A DNA stretch of 37,266 nt. Origin: Chloroflexota bacterium (GTDB lineage: Bacteria > Chloroflexota > Anaerolineae > VGOG01). The translations under genes and the position numbers were made by a program. Of the stretch, positions 31,653 through 37,266 are shown in pieces. Where the stretch lies: NCBI GenBank assembly GCA_016875995.1, contig VGOG01000010.1, positions 1 through 37,266 of the forward strand, in the 5' to 3' direction. Every line of letters begins with the position of its first letter. The first letter of the stretch is position 1. The notes below the pieces were generated by a model. That model ran no database searches. It saw only the letters and a program-made list of their open reading frames with translations, and was not told the DNA's origin.

Positions 31653-34600
31653 TGGACTTCCCTGCTCTCGAACTTCTGGATACGGTGGTTCAGGGTATCG
31701 GCCACGTAGAGGTTGCCCGCCTCATCTATCGTCAGGCCCACGGGGATGCGGAACTGCTCCGCGCCGCCCCACTGACCCAGAAGCTCGCCCTGCGGAGAAT
31801 AGCGCCGCACCTGGTGCTCCTCAGGGCTAGTAACGAACAGACTGCCATCGGCAGCCAGGGCCAGGTGGGGGCCATTGTAGGGGCTGGCCAGAGGGATGGC
31901 CCACTCGGCCTGATAGCGGCCAAAGTTATCCCAGCGCTGGATGCGCCGGTTGGACGTGTCGGCCACGTACATGTCGCCCCACGGGGTGATAGCCACGTCG
32001 GTGGGCTCCAGGATCTGGCCGGGACCACTTCCCTTCTCCCCGAACTGAGCCAACCGGTTGCCCTCGGTGTCGTATTTGACCAAGCGACAGCCCCCGGTGT
32101 CGGCAACGTAGATGTGGTCCTGAGCATCAATGGCCATCCCCCGCGGGTGGAAGAATTGGGCCTCCGGCCCGCCGAAGCGACCCAGGGGGTGGCCGTCGGC
32201 GCTGAAGCGATAGATCCATCCCGGCTCGGAGTCGAGGACAAGCACCTGGCCCCGACTGGTCACCACCACCGCCAGGGGCTCGACGAAGCTCTGCTCCCCG
32301 CCGCTCCAGGCCAGGAGGAACTCGCCCTGGCTATCGAACTTCTGGATACGCCGATTGCCGGTATCGGCCACGTAGACGTTGCCCTCCTGGTCCACCGCAA
32401 TGTCGCGGGGCTCGTTGAACAGCCCCTCGTCCGTTCCTGGGCCACCCCAGATCGCGGGCTGGCCCAGAGCCATCTCCTGAATCTGCGTGGGCACAGGAGG
32501 CGGCGTCGGCGTGTGTATCACCATCTCAGGGTAGGCCCCCTGAGGGGGAAGAAGTCGCTCCGCGGGCACGATCTCCTGCCCGCCGCCGGGCGGCCTCCAA
32601 TAGAGATTGACGTGGGAATGGCTGCTCCTGTCCACGTAGCGCACGGTGATGTCGTGCCAGCCCGCGGTCAGGCTGATCTGCCCCTCGCGGTACTGGTTGG
32701 GCACGTGGGTTTCCACTACCAATTGCCCGTCAACGTAGAGCCAGGAGTCGTCAATGGACTCCAGACCAAAGGCATAGCTTCCGGATACGGGGGCTTCCAC
32801 TTTGCCCACCCACTCTACGGTGTAGGGCCGGGGCAGGAGGGTGACGTGAAAATAGAGGGCCAGGGAGGGGTCAATCTGTTCCAGCGCTGGCTCTCCCGCC
32901 CACTCCAGGCCGCGGTAGTAGCGACCCAACAGGCCGTTGTTGGTCACAGGCGGGGTGGTATAGAGAAACTGTTGGGGAATGGGATTGGGCGGCTCCCCTG
33001 GCGGCTGCCAGTAGAGATCCACTCGTCCAGCCCCGCCTTCGGCTTCCACTCGCAGGGCATGGTTGCCCTTGGCCAGGAGGAGCCTGGCCTCGCCGGGCTC
33101 CTCCAGCAGAAGGTTCTCGTCCAGATAGACTTGACCCTCAGCAGGCGCCCTGAGGCCCAGGTGGTAGTGCCCATATCGCGGGACGTACAGTACTCCCTCC
33201 CAGCGGGCACTGAAGGGCACAGGCAAAGGTGATTCGGACTCCCAATCGAAGCTGATCTGGGCATCTTTGCGCTCCAGGACGAGCTCCCCTGCTCCCTCGC
33301 TCCCCTGCTCCCCTGCTCCCCGGTAATAACGGCCCACCAGCCCCTGGATGTCCTTGATCTGGGTGGGCGATAGTTGGCAGTAGTATAACACGGCGGGGCC
33401 GCCGTAGGGAGAGTGAAACTCCTCAAAGACGCCCCCTGGGTAGTAGCGCCTGGCGTCCAGGAACAGGGGACGCCTCTCTGGATCGAAGAAGAGCACCGCC
33501 TCCCGCTCCCCCCCTACCAGGGGGGGTGAGGGGGGGTGCAGGGGCATGGTGGCGTTGGTCTCCAGGCGCTGGTAGTGGGTTACGTTCCCGGCCAGAAAGC
33601 GCAGGGTGGGATGGCTATGATAGAGGGAGATGACGTGAAAATCGTAATCGGGGCCCATTTCGGCCATGCGGCGGGCGGTGAGGGTCTCGGCGGTGGAGAA
33701 AGCGTTCCACACGGCGAAGTCCCTGGCCTGCACCTGAAAGTAGGTGTGCATATTCTTCCAGCCAACGTAGGCCAGGAGCAGGCAGCCGGCAGCGGCCAGC
33801 AGCCAGGACCAGCGCCTCACCGATGTGTCCCATTCCGTAGCGATCAGATGCAAAGGAACGCAGGCCAGGATGTAGGCCGCAGGCATGGTGCCGATGGCCC
33901 GCAGGGATTGAGGAGCCTCGAACTCCAGGGAGAATATCCCGCCGCACAGCATCACCAAAAGCCAGATCACCAATAGCAAGTACTTAGGCTGGAGCCCACG
34001 GCACAGGCTATACCCGAATCCTAACACAAAGAGAGCAGAAGTGGCGAAATCCAACATTGGCTGGCCGGGCAGGTTGTGGCGGCCATTGGGATCGCCGCGA
34101 TAGTTGAACATCAGGAGATGTTGTTTGGCGCTCTGACGGGCCACTTCGATGGCTTCATCGCCAGTCCTCCCCTTGAATACCGAGGTAACACGTGCGCGAT
34201 CGGAGAAGGCCTGGGGGTTTCGCCAGGCGAATTGGGCCACCGGGGCGAAGACCAGGAGGGCCGCCAGGGCGAAGACGAGAACGCCCAGGTGGTGGCGCCG
34301 CACAAAGCCTCTCTCGACGATGGCCTGGTGGATCAAAAATAGCCCGACGACGGGAACAAAGAGATAGAAAGCGGAATAGAAGCAGGCTCCAAAGCCCATC
34401 GCCGTGCCGCCCAGGGCGAAATCCACGCTTCGTCCGGAGCGCAGTCCTCTCATCAGAAAGTAGAGGACCAGAAACTCAAAGAAGGGAGTAGTGATGCAAT
34501 ACATCCCAATGCGGCTGAAATTGACTCCCCAGTGGGAGACGGCCAGAAGAAAGGCCAGGACCAATGCCAGCCGCCGATCGAAGAACTCGCGGCCGAAGAG

Positions 34601-35338
34601 ATAGGCGGCGATTACCATCGCCACACCAAAGACGGCACTGACGGCTCTAACAGGGAAAATGTCTAGGCCAAAGAGCTTGAACGAGAAGGAGACCAGGAAC
34701 ATGAAATGGGCCGGGGAGTTGGTAGGCTGCATGTAAATGGGCCGATAGCGGGGATCCTCCAGGATGCGCATAGCCTCCAGGCCATTCACCGCCTCGTCGT
34801 ACCACACGCCGAAGGGGAGAGAGTCCAGGTTATAGAGACGCACGAAAGCGGCGATGGCGAGGATGGCCAACAAGATAGCGGCGTCTCTCTCAGGAGGCCA
34901 GAGCCGTGATAACGTCTTCAGTCTGTCGAAGAAGGGGCGTTGACGGAGGTTCCACTTCCCTGGGGTGAACTCCATCGCCCAAAAAGCGGCTACGAAGAAG
35001 ATAATGCTGGCTATGTAGAGGAGCCAAGCGGTAGTCGTAGGAGCACTGCGCCCGAAGAGACGTAAAGAGAGGAGAATGCAAACCCCAGCCAGGGCCAGCA
35101 ACGCCAGGCCCCAGCCCAACTGACGTGTCGAAATCCCTGGCCGTACCGCCTGAGGCCCCTCCGCCTCGATCTTTGAGCTTTGAGTGCGGTTAGCATAGGC
35201 GAAGAGCGCGACAGCCACGACATAGAGAATCAAAGCATCGCGAATGAGGTCCGTTCGGAAACGGGTCTGAGCGAAGAACCCCAGGCCCACCGCCGCCAGG
35301 GTCAGTATCAGGTTAGTGATTTTGCGTCGTTCTTGCAT
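31649..35338 (-). CDS. GT39-like membrane glycosyltransferase with two PA14 domains and a six-repeat NHL propeller
   Basis: The 1229-residue protein has about 12 membrane spans (1 to about 545), with PFGVWYDEAVNGLEAMRIL as the GT-C acidic loop and LAVSHWGVNFSRIGMY in a later loop. PA14-like domains lie at about 667-795 and 802-945, each ending LYWQPPG/LYWRPPGG. Six NHL repeats follow (about 962-1229), e.g. PRDIAVDQEGNVYVADTGNRR and PRGMAIDAQDHIYVADTGG, enough for a full propeller. Such a protein would transfer a sugar on the outer membrane face and bind glycans or proteins through its soluble part; the acceptor is unknown. It starts 2 bases after the upstream stop and overlaps the downstream paralogue. 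Confidence 0.87.
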   Translation of the reverse strand: MQERRKITNLILTLAAVGLGFFAQTRFRTDLIRDALILYVVAVALFAYANRTQSSKIEAEGPQAVRPGISTRQLGWGLALLALAGVCILLSLRLFGRSAPTTTAWLLYIASIIFFVAAFWAMEFTPGKWNLRQRPFFDRLKTLSRLWPPERDAAILLAILAIAAFVRLYNLDSLPFGVWYDEAVNGLEAMRILEDPRYRPIYMQPTNSPAHFMFLVSFSFKLFGLDIFPVRAVSAVFGVAMVIAAYLFGREFFDRRLALVLAFLLAVSHWGVNFSRIGMYCITTPFFEFLVLYFLMRGLRSGRSVDFALGGTAMGFGACFYSAFYLFVPVVGLFLIHQAIVERGFVRRHHLGVLVFALAALLVFAPVAQFAWRNPQAFSDRARVTSVFKGRTGDEAIEVARQSAKQHLLMFNYRGDPNGRHNLPGQPMLDFATSALFVLGFGYSLCRGLQPKYLLLVIWLLVMLCGGIFSLEFEAPQSLRAIGTMPAAYILACVPLHLIATEWDTSVRRWSWLLAAAGCLLLAYVGWKNMHTYFQVQARDFAVWNAFSTAETLTARRMAEMGPDYDFHVISLYHSHPTLRFLAGNVTHYQRLETNATMPLHPPSPPLVGGEREAVLFFDPERRPLFLDARRYYPGGVFEEFHSPYGGPAVLYYCQLSPTQIKDIQGLVGRYYRGAGEQGSEGAGELVLERKDAQISFDWESESPLPVPFSARWEGVLYVPRYGHYHLGLRAPAEGQVYLDENLLLEEPGEARLLLAKGNHALRVEAEGGAGRVDLYWQPPGEPPNPIPQQFLYTTPPVTNNGLLGRYYRGLEWAGEPALEQIDPSLALYFHVTLLPRPYTVEWVGKVEAPVSGSYAFGLESIDDSWLYVDGQLVVETHVPNQYREGQISLTAGWHDITVRYVDRSSHSHVNLYWRPPGGGQEIVPAERLLPPQGAYPEMVIHTPTPPPVPTQIQEMALGQPAIWGGPGTDEGLFNEPRDIAVDQEGNVYVADTGNRRIQKFDSQGEFLLAWSGGEQSFVEPLAVVVTSRGQVLVLDSEPGWIYRFSADGHPLGRFGGPEAQFFHPRGMAIDAQDHIYVADTGGCRLVKYDTEGNRLAQFGEKGSGPGQILEPTDVAITPWGDMYVADTSNRRIQRWDNFGRYQAEWAIPLASPYNGPHLALAADGSLFVTSPEEHQVRRYSPQGELLGQWGGAEQFRIPVGLTIDEAGNLYVADTLNHRIQKFESREVQ
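33281..33322 (-). repeat. TGCTCCCC octamer array in the first PA14 domain of the larger paralogue
   Basis: About five 8-bp units encode GAGEQGSEGAGE between GRYYR and ELVLERKDAQISFDWE, the site matching 29604-29640 in the paralogue. Confidence 0.85.
33502..33537 (-). repeat. C7/G6 palindrome inside the larger GT39-like gene
   Basis: CTCCCCCCCTACCAGGGGGG followed by TGAGGGGGGTG; translated as PPSPPLVGGEREA. It resembles the palindromes at 20957, 22276 and 35618. Confidence 0.8.
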
Positions 35339-35340
35339 AA

Positions 35341-37266
35341 TCAGTCAATTGGTGCAAACTTCATCACTCGATGATTCGCCGAATCGGTCACGTAGATGTT
35401 TCCCTCGGCATCAACGGCGATGCCGATTGGCAGGGCAAAGGATTTGCTGTCGAAGCCGTACTCGCCGAAGGTGGCGACGAATTCGCCGCTCTGGTCGAAG
35501 ACGAGCACGCGATAGCCCTCCGGATCGGTGACGTAGACGCGACCCCCAGCGACGGCCAGGTAGGGCTTGTTGACCACCGATTCACCATACCAGCCAGAGA
35601 TGGGCCACTTGGTGATACCCCCCCCTCTTTCCCCCCCCGCAGGCAGGGGGGGAGCGAACTTCTGCACCCGCTGGTTCCAGGTGTCGGCCACGTAGATGTA
35701 GCCCTCCTCGTCAATGGCGATGCCTACCGGCTCATCCATCTGGCCATCCGCTACCCCGAACCCACCCCATTGATCGAGGAACTGGCCATCGGGATCAAAC
35801 ACCTGCACTCTCTTGTTCCCCGTGTCGGTCACGTAGACGTTTCCCGCCGCGTCAATGGCTACGTCGCGCGGCCCCCAGAAAAAGCCCTCTTCGCCCACCG
35901 CAGCGCCCCCGGTAGACCTGTAGCCGCCCCACTGCAGCAAGAATTTCCCCTCAGCATCGAATTTCTGGATGCGATGGCCCCAGGTGTCGGCCACGTAGAC
36001 GTGGCCTTCGGCGTCCACGGCGATGCCCCAAGGCTCCTGGAACTGACCGTTGCCTGTCCCCTGACTGCCCCACTGGGCGAGGAACTTGCCGTTTGCGTCG
36101 AATTTCTGGATGCGATGGTTGTTGCTATCGGCGACGTAGACGTTGCCCGCCCCGTCCACGGCGATGCCTCGCGGATCCTGGAACTGGCCGTTGCCCTTAC
36201 CCTGGCTGCCCCAGATCAGCGTGGCCGGCACCTCACGCTTCCCTTCGGCGTAGGGATCCTCCACCACTTCTATCGGGGCCGGACCGACGCCGTAATCCCA
36301 GAGCTGGTTGATCACATCCTTGCGCACACAGAAATAAAACGGGTCCTTGTAATACCAGTCGTCGGTGGAGCGGGGATACTTGCGATACCAAAAGATGTTC
36401 CACCACTTACCCCGTTCGGCTGGATCTCGCAAAATAGCCAGGATCTTGCCGGGGGTCCAGTTCTTGTACTCCTCCATGGGCCACCAGATCTGCCGTCGCT
36501 CGAACCAGTAGTAGTTGTCGCCCAAAAAGGGCCTGACCTTGATGTCGTTGGGCGGGCCGACCAGGACGATCGGGGCATCCAGAGCCTGTTTGGTGGGTTG
36601 AGAGCCGTAGTAGGCCGTGTTGGGATACTCCTGCAGGTACCACTCGAAGGGCCAGGTGGACTCGTTGTCGTAGGCTATTTTTATGTTCTTATCGCCCACC
36701 GTGCGCCGCGAGATGTCCTCGATCTCCCTCATGGTCAGCGTGATATCGGGAGTGCCGTGAGCGTAGACGATGAACTCCTTGGCCATATCGTAGTTGATGT
36801 AATTGGCCATCCAACTGAAACGTACGGTAAGAAGACAGAGCAGCACAAAGACGGTGACGAAGACCACCCGCAAGCTGCGTTTTGTCCCCAGGCCTCGCCA
36901 GTAGCGCACCACGCCCAGGACGAGGATCGTGCCCACCACCAGCGCCGCCAGCCACTGCAGCGTGGCGCTCAGTTGAGCCAGCGATCTCCCCTGGAAAGGC
37001 CTCGTGCTGACCAGGGCCGAGCCAGCGAAGAGGGTGAGGATCAACAGCAGGGCCAGGACCGGCCCACCGTCCCGCCAGAGTCCCCGCCAATCAATCCGCT
37101 CGAACACCCGCCCGACAAAATAGCCGGCCACGACGATCATGGGCTGGACAGGGTGCAGAATCAGCCAGGGCATCTTCTCGCCGGCCCAACTGTAGAGAAC
37201 CAGGCTCCCGATCAACCAGTAGATCAGGAAGGGAATGACAGGAGCCTTGGAGTTTCGTGTTTCGTA
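35341..37266 (-). CDS. Agl23/TIGR03663-like membrane glycosyltransferase with six-repeat NHL propeller (5' partial)
   Basis: The frame is open to the right edge, so the N-terminal half lies outside the window; 641 residues are visible. It contains FLIYWLIGSLVLYSWAGEKMPWL followed by hydrophobic spans, a signature of the TIGR03663 (Agl23, flippase-associated) family of GT39-like proteins. After the last span comes a soluble domain and six NHL repeats (e.g. [42 protein letters not shown]), probably extracellular. It has no PA14 domain, unlike its two downstream neighbours. Its stop is 2 bases before the next start, so the three genes form one operon. Confidence 0.88.
   Translation of the reverse strand, partial: YETRNSKAPVIPFLIYWLIGSLVLYSWAGEKMPWLILHPVQPMIVVAGYFVGRVFERIDWRGLWRDGGPVLALLLILTLFAGSALVSTRPFQGRSLAQLSATLQWLAALVVGTILVLGVVRYWRGLGTKRSLRVVFVTVFVLLCLLTVRFSWMANYINYDMAKEFIVYAHGTPDITLTMREIEDISRRTVGDKNIKIAYDNESTWPFEWYLQEYPNTAYYGSQPTKQALDAPIVLVGPPNDIKVRPFLGDNYYWFERRQIWWPMEEYKNWTPGKILAILRDPAERGKWWNIFWYRKYPRSTDDWYYKDPFYFCVRKDVINQLWDYGVGPAPIEVVEDPYAEGKREVPATLIWGSQGKGNGQFQDPRGIAVDGAGNVYVADSNNHRIQKFDANGKFLAQWGSQGTGNGQFQEPWGIAVDAEGHVYVADTWGHRIQKFDAEGKFLLQWGGYRSTGGAAVGEEGFFWGPRDVAIDAAGNVYVTDTGNKRVQVFDPDGQFLDQWGGFGVADGQMDEPVGIAIDEEGYIYVADTWNQRVQKFAPPLPAGGERGGGITKWPISGWYGESVVNKPYLAVAGGRVYVTDPEGYRVLVFDQSGEFVATFGEYGFDSKSFALPIGIAVDAEGNIYVTDSANHRVMKFAPID
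35618..35653 (-). repeat. C7/G7 palindrome inside the NHL propeller of the Agl23-like gene
   Basis: CCCCCCCCTC-TTTCCCCCCCCGCAGGCAGGGGGGG forms a strong hairpin, translated as APPLPAGGERGGGI between NHL repeats four and five. Confidence 0.8.

Noticed and set aside
31478-33232. Long plus-strand open frame of 584 codons
   Set aside because: It is the mirror of the NHL/PA14 coding region; its repeated motifs are the reverse complement of NHL repeats.

Overview
The window is a gene-dense, GC-rich stretch of bacterial chromosome. The gene content suggests an anaerobe or facultative anaerobe: ferredoxin-dependent 2-oxoacid oxidoreductase, heterodisulfide-reductase (Hdr)-type flavin/iron-sulfur proteins, GT39-type membrane proteins with NHL propellers, and many short tandem heptamer repeats. 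This mix resembles Anaerolineae-like Chloroflexota. That placement is inference from content; no rRNA or marker gene is present.

The left part (1-13126) reads on the plus strand. It begins with a membrane protein fused to an endonuclease/exonuclease/phosphatase domain (5' end outside the window), a 30-codon remnant resembling the start of a UPF0175 protein, then plsX and fabF for fatty-acid and phospholipid synthesis. fabF carries an exact in-frame 39-bp tandem duplication of a catalytic motif. A NERD-like membrane protein follows, then a partner-switching module: STAS antagonist, RsbW-like kinase, second STAS protein, and further on a HAMP sensor with no output domain, a MinD/ParA ATPase, a SpoIIE-type PP2C phosphatase, a second RsbW-like kinase and a small membrane protein. 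A patatin, a PlsC-like acyltransferase and a divergent CDF transporter sit inside it. No sigma factor is seen. A perfect 13-bp stem (13178-13214) separates this half from the convergent right half.

The right part (13239-37266) reads on the minus strand. In transcription order it has three large GT39-like membrane proteins with extracellular NHL propellers (two also with PA14 domains), sucC-HIT-sucD, then behind a near-consensus promoter (25741-25769) korD-korA-korB-korG, a giant HdrA/GltD composite flavoprotein, mvhD and an HdrC-HdrB fusion, and finally a nucleotide-sugar dehydrogenase and a second HdrA fused to MvhD. This last HdrA is interrupted by one in-frame TGA exactly where the family has a conserved Cys. 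A GGUC-capped hairpin lies 27 nt downstream, so I read it as selenocysteine. Together the genes suggest a route coupling 2-oxoglutarate/succinyl-CoA, ferredoxin, NAD(P)H and thiol/disulfide chemistry through flavin-based electron transfer.

A theme across the window is short tandem repeats of 7-8 bp. They form palindromic arrays at gene junctions, where they often supply the last codons and stop of the upstream gene. They also occur in frame inside coding sequences, at least eight times in the 1139-residue HdrA-like gene alone. No gap between genes exceeds 300 bases. No tRNA, rRNA, CRISPR array, transposase or integrase was seen.
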